DNA of 18,222 bases from Dehalococcoidales bacterium (GCA_030648675.1 JAUSGV010000055.1:1-18222), one strand, 5' to 3'. Shown: positions 7,470-15,498, counted from the stretch's first letter. Numbers and translations: made by a program. The notes: a model not told the origin generated them from the letters alone.

Positions 7470-8306
7470 ATGGACATGAATACCCTGCCTGTCGTGCGTA
7501 TTGCCGGCACCAATCGAAAAGAAACCCAGGCGGTTGTCGCCAGCGAATTTCCGCTAACCGTCTTTCTTAATGACGTCGAGTTGGTCACCTTACTTTGTTC
7601 CCCGTCGGATCTGGATAACCTGGCCGTCGGATTTCTTTTTGCGGAAGGGTTTCTCAAATCCAAAGACGATATAAAGAACCTGACGGTAAACGAACGCACC
7701 GGCATCGTACGCGTGACGAGACACGGAGAGTTCGATCTGTCTCGCGAGCTATTGTTTAAACGTTTGATCACGTCCGCGTGCGGCAGGGGAGCGGCATTTT
7801 ACAGCACGGCCGATGCCCAAAACCTGACGAAGATAGATTCCGGGATAACGATATCGAGCCGGCGTGTGTTCAATTTGTTGGATAAATTCAACCGGCGCAG
7901 CGAACTGTTCAAAACTAGCGGAGGCGTACACAGCGCGGCGCTGGCAGACGGCGACGACATCCTTATCTTTAAAGACGACCTGGGCAGGCATAACGCTATC
8001 GACAAGGTATTCGGGGAATGCCTTTTGAAGGAGATACCCACAGAAGAACGCATTTTGATCACCAGCGGGCGAGCCCCGTCGGAAATGATACTTAAAGCCG
8101 CCAAGGGGAAAGTCCCGATACTGGTGGCCGTCGGTTCCACTACCGATCTGGGAGTAAGATTAGCCGATAACCTGGGTGTGACGCTCGTCGGTTTTGCCCG
8201 GGGTAAAGACATGACAATATATACTCACGGCTGGCGCATCGCTGACGAGCAAGCACCAGCCAAAAAAGGGGGTCGTCTTGAAAACGGTAAAACTGCGAAT
8301 AAATGA
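7470..8306 (+). CDS. fdhD: Formate dehydrogenase accessory sulfurtransferase FdhD
   Basis: This 278-residue FdhD family protein transfers sulfur from a cysteine desulfurase to the bis-MGD cofactor, which is required for formate dehydrogenase activity. It shows the SPSDLDNLAVGFLFAEGF motif (44-61), the cysteine loop TSACGRG (101-107), TGGVHSAAL-like KTSGGVHSAAL, and EDIGRHNA-like DDLGRHNAIDK, then ITSGRAPSEM. E. coli FdhD has a CxxC pair; here only C104 is present in the loop, as CGRG. The start ATG at 7470 follows CAGGG by 6 nt. The 3' end overlaps fdhA by 29 bp, so the two are coupled. Its place between the electron-transfer and catalytic genes supports an operon dedicated to formate dehydrogenase. 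Confidence 0.94.
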   Translation: MDMNTLPVVRIAGTNRKETQAVVASEFPLTVFLNDVELVTLLCSPSDLDNLAVGFLFAEGFLKSKDDIKNLTVNERTGIVRVTRHGEFDLSRELLFKRLITSACGRGAAFYSTADAQNLTKIDSGITISSRRVFNLLDKFNRRSELFKTSGGVHSAALADGDDILIFKDDLGRHNAIDKVFGECLLKEIPTEERILITSGRAPSEMILKAAKGKVPILVAVGSTTDLGVRLADNLGVTLVGFARGKDMTIYTHGWRIADEQAPAKKGGRLENGKTANK

Positions 8307-10989
8307 CCGGGTAATCGAAACGACCGAAGGTAAAACGGTTCTGGAAGCAGCCAAAGAGGCCGGGATCTATATCCCCACTCTGTGCTATCACCCCGCCGTA
8401 AAACCTTTCGGGGGATGCCGTATTTGTATTGTCGAGATCGAGAAAATGCGCGGCTTCCCCACTTCGTGCTCCACTCCGGTCGCCGAAGGAATGGTAGTAC
8501 GGACCAATACCCCGCAACTCGAGCACCTCAGAAGAGGCGTGCTGGAGCTCATTATCACCGAGCATCCGTATGAATGTCTTACCTGCCCGGCAAACCGGCG
8601 CTGCGAACTACAGGAGGTAGCCGGCAAAATCGGAATGAAGGAAATCACCCTGCCCTATATCGAAAAACACCTGCCGGCGTACCGGAGCGATCCGTTCTTC
8701 GACCGCGATTACAATCTATGCATATTATGCGGACGCTGCGTACGCGTCTGCGACGAGGTACGGGGCGCAAATGTTATTGCTTTCACCCAGCGTAGCAGCA
8801 AAACTGTCATCGGCACAGCCTTCGGCCGGCCGCTGAAGGAATCGGGCTGCCAGTTCTGCGGCGCCTGCGTGGACGCCTGTCCCACCGGAGCTCTCGAAGA
8901 ATGGGCACGGAAATGGGAGGGGGAAGGCGACAAGAAGGTACTCACTACCTGCCCGTACTGCGGCGTTGGATGTCAGCTAAATCTGACGGTAAAGAACGGC
9001 CGCATCATCGAGAGCGTCCCTGACGCGGATAACGACGTTAACCGCGGACAGGCGTGTGTTAAAGGACGATTCGGTATCGCGGAGTTCGTGCACCATCCGG
9101 ACCGTCTGAAACAACCTCTGATAAAGAAAGACGGACAATTCGTGGAAGCGAGTTGGGATGAAGCCCTGGATTTAATCGCCAGCAAGCTGGCGAGTTTCAA
9201 GAAGGAAGAAGTCGCCGTACTGGCTTCCGCCAGATGCACGAACGAAGAAAACTACGTTACCCAAAAATTTACCAGGACGGTGCTCGGCAGTAACAACGTC
9301 GACCACTGTGCCCGGCTTTGACATGCCCCAACTGTGGCCGGTCTGGCCGCAAGCTTCGGAAGCGGGGCAATGACGAATCCGATCAAAGATATCGACGGAG
9401 CGGCTTGTATCCTGGCTGTCGGGACCAACACCAATGAAGCCCATCCCGTGATCGCCCTGGACATCATCAAAGCCGTAAAAAGGGGGGCGAAACTGATAGT
9501 TATCAACCCCCGCGAAATCAGGATGAACCGTATCGCCACCATGTGGCTGCGCTTGAAACCGGGAACGGACGTTCCGCTCTTGATGGGTATGGCAAAAGTA
9601 ATTCTCGACGAAGGGCTGGAAGACCGGGCGTTCATCGAATCGCGCTGTGAGAACTTCGATGCCTTCAAAGCATCGCTGGCTGAATACGGTCTCGATTCCG
9701 TTGAAAAAATTACCGGCGTACCCAAAGACCAGATCGTCGCGGCGGCCCGGATGTATGCCAGGAATTCGCCGGCTTCGATCCTCTATACTCTGGGCATTAC
9801 CGAACACAACCACGGCGTGGATAACGTGATGGCGCTGGCCAATCTGTCGATGGTCACCGGCAATATCGGCAAATCCTGCTCCGGCGTTAATCCGCTCAGG
9901 GGACAGAACAACGTCCAGGGCGCCTGCGATATGGGTGCGCTGCCTAACCTTTTCGTCGGCTACCAGAGCATTACCGACCCCAAAATCAGGCAGAAATTCG
10001 AGGATGCCTGGGGCGTCAAACTGAGCGACAAAGCGGGGCTTACGGAAACGGAAATGATAAACGCGGCTCACGACGGCAAGATCAAGGCCATGTACATCAT
10101 CGGCGAGAACCTGCCGTTAAGCGAAGCCAACGCGAACCATACTGTGGAAGCTCTGCAAAATCTTGATTTCCTCGTCGTACAGGACATCTTCCCGACGGAG
10201 ACGACGCGCGAAGCAGACGTCGTTTTACCGGGTGCTTCATTCGCGGAAAAAGACGGAACGTTCACCAATACGGAACGGCGCGTCCAGAGAGTTCGCAAAG
10301 CAATCGATGCCGCCGGCAACGCCCGTCCAGATTGGTGGATAACCTGTGAACTGGCCCGACGCATGGGCGGCAAAGGCTTCGATTATGAGAACCCGGAGAA
10401 AATCATGGACGAAGTCAACCGGCTGGCACCCTCTTACACGGGCATTACCTACGACTGCCTGGAGAAATGCAGCCTGCAATGGCCGTGCCCGGAACCCGGT
10501 CATCCCGGTACGCCGGTTCTTCATGCCAACGCCTTCGGCCGCGGCAAAGGTAAACTCGCTGCGATCAAATACCGCCCGTCATCGGAACTGCCCGATGCCG
10601 AATATCCGTTCATGCTCACTACCGGAAGAACTCTATTCCAGTACAACACTAGCACGATGTCCGGCAGGATCACCGGCCTGAGAGGCATATACGGCGAAGA
10701 CATGGTGGACATCAGCCCGGAAGACGCACGGAAGCTGAGAGTTGCCGACAAGGATTGGGTCAAGCTGACTACCCGGCGCGGCACCGTAAATGCCCGCGTA
10801 AAGATCACAACGGCATCGTCAGAGGGCGTAGTATATATGAACTTCCATTTTGCAGAAAATTGTTCGAATATCCTGACGAATAACGCTCTCGACCCGGTAG
10901 CCAAGACTCCAGAATACAAGGTCTGCGCGGTCAAGATCGAAAAGATCAACCCGACGATACCGGAAAAGCAAGGGGAAAAAGTAAGATAA
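8278..10989 (+). CDS. fdhA: Formate dehydrogenase alpha subunit, selenocysteine-containing (Mo/W-bisMGD), UGA read as Sec348
   Basis: Read through the in-frame TGA at 9319-9321, this is one 903-residue selenoprotein; two shorter ORFs on either side are its halves. In order: a [2Fe-2S] domain (C36, C47, C50, C64), a His-Cys3 [4Fe-4S] site (H96, C100, C103, C109), two ferredoxin [4Fe-4S] motifs (C148/151/154/158 and C191/194/197/201), the catalytic-domain [4Fe-4S] CPYCGVGC with C260, then NNVDHCARL-U-HAPTVAGL, aligning with the E. coli FdhF Sec140 region, and the C-terminal molybdopterin dinucleotide domain. It oxidises formate or reduces CO2. The NuoG/HydA-like N-terminus is expected to dock on the NuoEF-like subunits. 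The start is TTG with AAAGGGGG about 7 nt upstream, overlapping fdhD. A frameshift or pseudogene is unlikely because frame and homology continue. Confidence 0.93.
9319..9368 (+). promoter_or_regulatory. Bacterial SECIS element in fdhA
   Basis: Downstream of the UGA (9319-9321) a stem forms between 9333-9339 and 9345-9351 (TGTGGCC with GGCCGCA, one U-G wobble) around the loop GGTCT at 9340-9344. Exactly 18 nt separate UGA from the loop, as in E. coli fdhF. Counting the U of UGA as 1, U17, G23 and U24, the SelB-critical positions known from E. coli, are all present. A lower stem GCCCC (9325-9329) with GGGGC (9364-9368) can extend it. Confidence 0.88.
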
Positions 10990-11004
10990 ACGGTGATTGA
11001 GAAT

Positions 11005-11847
11005 ATGTATCCGATTCTTTATAAAGAAGATTTAGCCACCAAAATACACCTTTTCAAAATCGGTGCTCCGGCAGTCGCCCGCAAGGCGAAAGCCGGGCAA
11101 TTCATCGTTATCCGCATCGACGAAAAGGGTGAACGCATCCCGTTAACTATCGCCGATTGGGACGAGAAAGAGGGCAGCGTCACGATCGTCTTCATGGAGG
11201 TTGGCACGACCACTTCCCGCCTGGCCACCCTTAAGGCCGGCGATTCGCTGCTGAATTTTGTCGGCCCGCTCGGCCAGCCTACCCGTATCGAGAAATTCGG
11301 TACCGTTGTCTGCGTCGGCGGCGGCGTCGGTGTAGCTCCGATATTTCCTATCGCACGGTCGCTGAGAAAAGCCGGCAACAAGGTAATATCGATTATCGGG
11401 TCGCGCTGCCAGGATATTCTCTTCTGGCAGGACAGGCTGCAAAGCGTAAGCGACGAATTGATCTTAACCACCGACGACGGTTCTTGCGGCCTAAAGGGGG
11501 TCGTAACCGTACCGCTGAAAGGGCTTCTCGAAGGCAGCAACAAAATCGACCGTGTGATTGCCATTGGGCCGGCAGTAATGATGAAGTTTTGTTCACGGAC
11601 GACACAGCCCTTCGGCGTGAAGACAGTGGTCAGTTTGAATTCGATCATGGTCGACGGCACCGGAATGTGCGGAGCGTGCCGCGTTTCGGTCGGCGGCATC
11701 ACCAGGTTCGCCTGCGTCGATGGACCGGAATTCGACGGCCATGCTGTAGATTGGGATTTACTGGCCGCCCGCCAACGCATGTATGTCGAAGAAGAAAAGT
11801 GTTCCTTCGACCAATGGCTGACAAAGCACGCCGCTTCCGTCAAATAA
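11005..11847 (+). CDS. NfnA-like FAD/NAD-binding ferredoxin-NADP+ reductase subunit (sulfide dehydrogenase beta family)
   Basis: This 280-residue ferredoxin-reductase-fold protein has an FAD-binding barrel with ERIPLTIADWD, the NAD-binding loop VCVGGGVGVAPIFPIARSL and a C-terminal [2Fe-2S] site DGTGMCGACRV followed by FACVDGPEFDGH. In NfnA this cluster is held by one Asp and three Cys, and that set is visible here. The ATG at 11005 is chosen because GGTGA lies 8 nt upstream and the family starts MYxIL; an in-frame GTG at 10993 would add four residues. It is followed 14 nt later by the NfnB/GltD-like gene. Nfn-type pairs couple NADH and reduced ferredoxin to NADP+ reduction by flavin-based bifurcation. 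SudAB sulfide dehydrogenase and pyrimidine-type PyrK relatives are alternative readings. Confidence 0.88.
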   Translation: MYPILYKEDLATKIHLFKIGAPAVARKAKAGQFIVIRIDEKGERIPLTIADWDEKEGSVTIVFMEVGTTTSRLATLKAGDSLLNFVGPLGQPTRIEKFGTVVCVGGGVGVAPIFPIARSLRKAGNKVISIIGSRCQDILFWQDRLQSVSDELILTTDDGSCGLKGVVTVPLKGLLEGSNKIDRVIAIGPAVMMKFCSRTTQPFGVKTVVSLNSIMVDGTGMCGACRVSVGGITRFACVDGPEFDGHAVDWDLLAARQRMYVEEEKCSFDQWLTKHAASVK

Positions 11848-11861
11848 TGGAGAGATAATCT

Positions 11862-13256
11862 ATGCCAAGACAGCTTAATCTTAATCGCGAAGAGATGCCC
11901 CGGCAGGATGCTAAAACGCGGGGCAAGAATTTTCGGGAAGTAGCCCTCGGCTACAGCCCCGAGAAAGCTAAAGCCGAAGCCAGCCGGTGTATCAACTGCC
12001 CTAAGTCGCTGTGTACTTTGGGATGTCCGGTCAACGTTGACATCCGCGACTTTATCAAGAGCCTTCAGGAAGGCAACATGCCCGAGGCGGTAAAGGCTTT
12101 AAAACGCAAGAACGCTTTGCCGGGGATTTGCGGACGTGTCTGCCCCCAGGAGACCCAGTGCGAGCAGGTATGCGTGCTGGCCAAGCGCGGAGCGCCGGTC
12201 GCTATCGGCCGTCTCGAACGGTTCGTAGCGGACTGGGAACGCGAGCAGGCTGAAGCCCCTGCCCTTACACCGCCACCCCCGACTGGGAAAAAGATAGCCA
12301 TCGTCGGCTCGGGACCAGCCGGCTTGACCGCCGCCGCCGACCTTGCGAAGCTCGGCCACAGCGTTACCATATTCGAGTCCCTCCATACCGCCGGCGGCGT
12401 TCTGATGTACGGCATCCCCGAGTTCCGCTTGCCCAAGGAAATCGTTCAGAACGAGGTTAACTATGTCGCCTCTCTGGGAGTAAAGATAGAGCTGGATTCA
12501 GTCGTAGGTAAACTGGTTACCGTCGACGAGTTATTGAACAACGGCTTTGATGCCGTTTTTCTCGGTACCGGCGCCGGCCTGCCTATGTTCTTGAACGTCC
12601 CGGGCGAAAACCTCAACGGCGTCTATTCGGCCAATGAATTTTTGACCCGGGTCAACCTCATGAAGGCTTATTGCTTCCCGGAGTATGATACTCCAGTTAA
12701 GATAGGGAAGACTGCGGCCGTGATCGGCGGCGGCAACGTCGCCATGGATTCGGCACGATGTGCCCTGCGCCTGGGAACCGAGAAGGTATACGTCATCTAC
12801 CGCCGCTCGAGGACGGAGATGCCTGCACGCCGAGAAGAGCTTGAAAACGCCGAAGAAGAAGGTATCGAATTCAAGTTTTTAACGAATCCCAAGCAGTTTA
12901 TCGGTAACGAGCGCGGAACTCTGGTAGCGATGGAATGCTACGAGATGCAGTTGGGAGAACCCGATAATACCGGCCGCCGCAGCCCGATCGTCAAACCGGG
13001 AAGCGAGTTCAAGATAGAAATCGACTCGGCAATAGTCGCCCTTGGAACGACGCCCAATCCCATGATTGCTCAAACCTCAGCGGGACTTGAGACCACCGGC
13101 CACGGAACGGTAGTTGCCGACCCGGCAACCGGAAAGACCGGGAAGCCAAAGGTCTGGGCGGGAGGCGACGTCCTCACCGGGGCTGCCACGGTGATCAGCG
13201 CCATGGGCGCAGGTAAAAGGGCCGCTGCCGACATAGATAAATTCTTACGAAGCTGA
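11862..13256 (+). CDS. gltA: NfnB-like NADPH-dependent oxidoreductase (glutamate synthase small subunit family)
   Basis: This 464-residue GltD/NfnB/SudA-family flavoprotein has the N-terminal double [4Fe-4S] domain (CINCPKSLCTLGCPVNVDI, then GICGRVCPQETQCEQVC), the FAD motif GSGPAGLTAAADLAKLGH, the ribityl/adenine region GVLMYGIPEFRLPKE, the second nucleotide loop GGGNVAMDSARCALRLG with downstream YRRSR favouring NADPH, and the closing GGDVLTGAATVISAMGAG. With the preceding NfnA-like gene it would make a two-subunit enzyme. No large glutamate synthase subunit is present, which argues against a glutamate synthase role. GGAGAG lies about 8 nt upstream of the ATG. It is the last gene of the operon, and no terminator is apparent directly after it. 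Confidence 0.9.
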   Translation: MPRQLNLNREEMPRQDAKTRGKNFREVALGYSPEKAKAEASRCINCPKSLCTLGCPVNVDIRDFIKSLQEGNMPEAVKALKRKNALPGICGRVCPQETQCEQVCVLAKRGAPVAIGRLERFVADWEREQAEAPALTPPPPTGKKIAIVGSGPAGLTAAADLAKLGHSVTIFESLHTAGGVLMYGIPEFRLPKEIVQNEVNYVASLGVKIELDSVVGKLVTVDELLNNGFDAVFLGTGAGLPMFLNVPGENLNGVYSANEFLTRVNLMKAYCFPEYDTPVKIGKTAAVIGGGNVAMDSARCALRLGTEKVYVIYRRSRTEMPARREELENAEEEGIEFKFLTNPKQFIGNERGTLVAMECYEMQLGEPDNTGRRSPIVKPGSEFKIEIDSAIVALGTTPNPMIAQTSAGLETTGHGTVVADPATGKTGKPKVWAGGDVLTGAATVISAMGAGKRAAADIDKFLRS

Positions 13257-13271
13257 TTTCCAGCCCCTAAT

Positions 13272-13300
13272 TTGACACTATTCAGCGATTAAACTATACT
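13272..13300 (+). promoter_or_regulatory. Strong consensus promoter upstream of the structured RNA
   Basis: TTGACA at 13272-13277 and TATACT at 13295-13300 are separated by exactly 17 nt. Initiation is expected near 13306-13308. The next gene start is about 360 nt downstream, leaving a long untranslated region that contains a terminator. Confidence 0.8.
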
Positions 13301-13306
13301 CAAATA

Positions 13307-13565
13307 TCGTGGTTACTTCGGGAAATACAAGAGGAATGCAGCGTTTCTGATCGCCGGAGATTAAGGGGGCGTCGCCCTCTAATATCCGGTCGATCGGCAT
13401 TGTCTGCGAACGCTATGAAAAAATGCGTGTTGCTGCATTCGGAATTTGCCCGGCGGAAGACTCCTATGGAGACTCTTCAGGCCGGCACGCCTTCTAATAA
13501 CACTGCTTTCGGTCATTGTGCTTATATCGGGCTGCGGAATTAGATTCCCAACCCGATTTCTTTTT
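13307..13565 (+). ncRNA. Unassigned structured RNA or regulatory leader (about 260 nt)
   Basis: The stretch between a consensus promoter and an intrinsic terminator folds extensively. A 10-bp stem pairs 13334-13343 (GAATGCAGCG) with 13431-13440, enclosing a long hairpin (13349-13358 with 13385-13395, tip 13364-13370/13374-13380) and a short ACGC/GCGT hairpin (13410-13413/13425-13428), so a three-way junction. A further hairpin pairs 13447-13454 with 13481-13487, with inner stems GAAGA/TCTTC and CTCC/GGAG. 13319-13326 can instead pair with 13444-13452, extending the first stem and competing with that hairpin. I see no tmRNA, RNase P, SRP, cobalamin or SAM riboswitch signature. It may be a small RNA or the leader of the rhodanese gene. 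Confidence 0.6.
13526..13565 (+). terminator. Rho-independent terminator
   Basis: ATCGGG (13526-13531) pairs with CCCGAT (13552-13557), and GGAAT (13536-13540) with ATTCC (13544-13548) around loop TAG. The U-tract TTTCTTTTT follows at 13557-13565. It ends the structured RNA about 100 nt before the rhodanese gene. Confidence 0.75.
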
Positions 13566-13668
13566 GTCCGGCATTCCGCGGCCCGGGGGTCCCGATGAGA
13601 TTAAATGGATTATTGAAGCTGTACGCTTCCTATTTCCGAAATTCTTGTAGAAAGAGGAGGGTTATATA
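13566..13668 (+). other. Spacer between RNA terminator and rhodanese gene
   Basis: This 103-nt stretch holds a small hairpin GAAGC-TGTAC-GCTTC (13615-13629) and the ribosome site AGAGGAGG. ATTCCGCGGC at 13573-13582 is complementary over 10 bp (one wobble) to 13531-13540 in the terminator. No clear second promoter is visible, so rhodanese expression may depend on read-through of the terminator. Confidence 0.4.
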
Positions 13669-14724
13669 ATGAAATTTCTGACCAAAAGATCGCTAGCATT
13701 TTCAAGTTTGTTGGCGTCAGTTCTCGCCGTTTCCACGATGGCGTGTACAACTCCTCCCATCTCTCAACCAACGGTTAACGTATCGCCGTCAATACAGGCG
13801 ACATCCAATAATCCTACCGGTCAGCAGACAATAACTGTAACACCGCAGAATACTCCCCAGACCCAACCGGTGGTTGGGCCGATGACGCCGCCGGTAGTCA
13901 CGCCGGTAACGGTTCCCCCGATACAAAATACTCTGGGCAGTTACCCTAACAGCAACCTGCTGGTCGATACGAAGTGGTTAGCGGCACATCTTCCCGATCA
14001 GAACCTGGTAATAATCGACACCAGGCCGGCATCCACCTATGCCGCCGGGCACATCACCGGGGCCGTTAATCTCGGCCCGGCATTGTTCGATATGGCAAAC
14101 GCCGCCGGTGATACCAGCCTTCTCAAAAGCTCCTCTGAGTTGGCCGATATCTTCGGTAAGGCCGGGGTTTCGGACACGAACCGGATAATCGTTTACAGTT
14201 CCGGAGTCGATGCGAACGCCGGTCGCGTTTTCTGGGCTCTGGAGAATTTGGGCCACAAAGACGTCCATGTGCTCGACGGCGGCTATACCCAGTGGAACAA
14301 GGAAGGCAATTACGCCGTTTTGTGGAATTCGATCAGGACCGCGACAACATTCACCCCAACAGTTAACGCCAGCGTCATCGCGACGAAAGCGAATGAATTA
14401 GCCAGCCTCAACAACACGAACGTCATCCGGGTAGATTCGCGAAATGCCGCCGATTTTATCGTTAAAAGGATTCCGAACTCCATTAATATCCTGATGGCCG
14501 ATTACCTGAACGCCGATGGTACCGTTAAATCGTTCGGCGATATGACCACGTTCCTCAATTCAAAAGGGATAGCACCCGGCAAAACGGTGATTGCCAATTG
14601 TTATGTCGGCTACCGGTCATCTCAAGCGTATTTCATCTTCAGTTTGATGGGCTACAACGTATCCAACTACGATGGTTCGACGACCGAATGGTTTGCCGAC
14701 ACGTCGCTACCGACCCAACCATAA
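13669..14724 (+). CDS. Rhodanese-type sulfurtransferase lipoprotein (two rhodanese domains)
   Basis: This 351-residue exported protein starts with a basic N-terminus, a hydrophobic h-region and a Cys at 26 (STMAC), a probable but slightly non-canonical lipobox. Residues 27-90 are a Thr/Pro/Gln-rich linker. Domain 1 (about 96-215) has VIIDTRP, GHITGAVNLG and a loop SSGVDANAGR with no cysteine, so it is catalytically dead. Domain 2 (about 230-345) carries the active-site loop C311-YVGYRSS. This inactive-plus-active arrangement is typical of thiosulfate/3-mercaptopyruvate sulfurtransferases. AGAGGAGG at 13653-13660 gives a strong start. It would act outside the membrane on sulfane sulfur; the substrate is unknown. 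The upstream transcript has its own promoter and terminator. Confidence 0.88.
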   Translation: MKFLTKRSLAFSSLLASVLAVSTMACTTPPISQPTVNVSPSIQATSNNPTGQQTITVTPQNTPQTQPVVGPMTPPVVTPVTVPPIQNTLGSYPNSNLLVDTKWLAAHLPDQNLVIIDTRPASTYAAGHITGAVNLGPALFDMANAAGDTSLLKSSSELADIFGKAGVSDTNRIIVYSSGVDANAGRVFWALENLGHKDVHVLDGGYTQWNKEGNYAVLWNSIRTATTFTPTVNASVIATKANELASLNNTNVIRVDSRNAADFIVKRIPNSINILMADYLNADGTVKSFGDMTTFLNSKGIAPGKTVIANCYVGYRSSQAYFIFSLMGYNVSNYDGSTTEWFADTSLPTQP

Positions 14725-14731
14725 GCATTTC

Positions 14732-14765
14732 TGGAGGCAGGTCCCGTTTCCGGGACTTGCCTCCA
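14732..14765 (+). terminator. Strong stem-loop between rhodanese and DUF169 genes
   Basis: A perfect 15-bp stem (one G-U pair) joins 14732-14746 to 14751-14765 around the loop TTTC, 8 nt after the rhodanese stop. It is followed by AAATTG rather than a T-run. It may be a terminator without a U-tract, or an mRNA-stabilising or processing hairpin. Confidence 0.6.
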
Positions 14766-14781
14766 AATTGACGGTCCTAAA

Positions 14782-15420
14782 ATGAAAATGATTAACGAAC
14801 TGGATTCAACCAGCCGCAAATTACAGCAATATCTGGGAATGGACACCCTGCCTGTCGGCATCAAACTGGTCATCGATGGCGAACAAGCCGAAAGCATCCC
14901 TTATGATAAAACCGACAACCGCGGACCATTTTGCCGCTACGTCCACGAAGCCAGCCGCGGCAAGAATTTTCTCATCGCCCTGGAAGACCTCGACTGTAAC
15001 AAGGCAGAAATAGTTATCGGATTCAAAGAGCCGAGGTTCGCCAATATCGAACCCAGAGTAAAAGAAAAAGTTACCGCCATCAGAATCGGTCCGGCTGTCG
15101 ATGCCGACGTCGTGATGCTGGTGCTCAATGCGGCACAGGCGATGACTCTCTCTAACTTGCTGCCGGAGATAAAGTTGTCGTTCCGCAAAAACCGCACGGT
15201 ATGCGGTGAGGGCCTGGCCGCGGTTTATAACACCAAGCTGCCGACGATGACGTTATTATGTATCGGAGCCAGGACGGACGGCAATTTCGAACCGGAAGAA
15301 CTCCTGGTAACGCTGCCTTGCAAAACTTTCCTGGAACTTCCGTCAAAGATGAACAAATTCGCTTCTTTAAGCCGGCAGGCAGTGGACAGTTTGAGGAGCC
15401 GCTTCAACAGGTTGCATTAG
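14782..15420 (+). CDS. DUF169 family protein
   Basis: This 212-residue protein matches the DUF169 family of anaerobic bacteria and archaea: LPVGIKLV near residue 25, a conserved Cys in GPFCRYVHEASRGKNF (about 45-60), LEDLDCNKAEIVIGF, and a middle region VMLVLNAAQAMTLSNLL. A later segment TVCGEGLAAVYNTKLPTMTLLCIGART precedes LLVTLPCKTF. The cysteines suggest metal or iron-sulfur binding, but the family has no established function that I know of. ATG at 14782 is used; a second ATG two codons later is possible, and the ribosome site is weak in both cases. It lies after the stem-loop and 78 nt before the radical SAM gene, probably in one operon with it. Confidence 0.85.
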   Translation: MKMINELDSTSRKLQQYLGMDTLPVGIKLVIDGEQAESIPYDKTDNRGPFCRYVHEASRGKNFLIALEDLDCNKAEIVIGFKEPRFANIEPRVKEKVTAIRIGPAVDADVVMLVLNAAQAMTLSNLLPEIKLSFRKNRTVCGEGLAAVYNTKLPTMTLLCIGARTDGNFEPEELLVTLPCKTFLELPSKMNKFASLSRQAVDSLRSRFNRLH

Positions 15421-15498
15421 GACCGGAATACCGGCCCCGATGATATGCGGGTCCTTGCGGCTTTCGCCGTCATGGTGTTTAAAGAAAACTGAAGCAAT

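Noticed and set aside
9319..9321. Stop codon splitting fdhA into two genes or a pseudogene
   Set aside because: The frame is unchanged on both sides, the flanking residues match the Sec site of formate dehydrogenases, and a SECIS hairpin lies at the correct spacing.
9172..10071. Long minus-strand ORF opposite fdhA (299 aa)
   Set aside because: It is the antisense shadow of a well-supported gene, with low-complexity composition and no recognisable domain.
13307..13565. tmRNA, RNase P RNA, SRP RNA, 6S RNA or a cobalamin/SAM/T-box leader
   Set aside because: The characteristic conserved motifs of each were looked for by eye and not found; the 6S rod shape is also inconsistent with the three-way junction. 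A covariance-model search is still needed.
13531..13582. Antiterminator pairing 13531-13540 with 13573-13582
   Set aside because: The second strand lies 3' of the U-tract, so it is transcribed only after the termination decision. It could matter for RNA stability but not classical antitermination.
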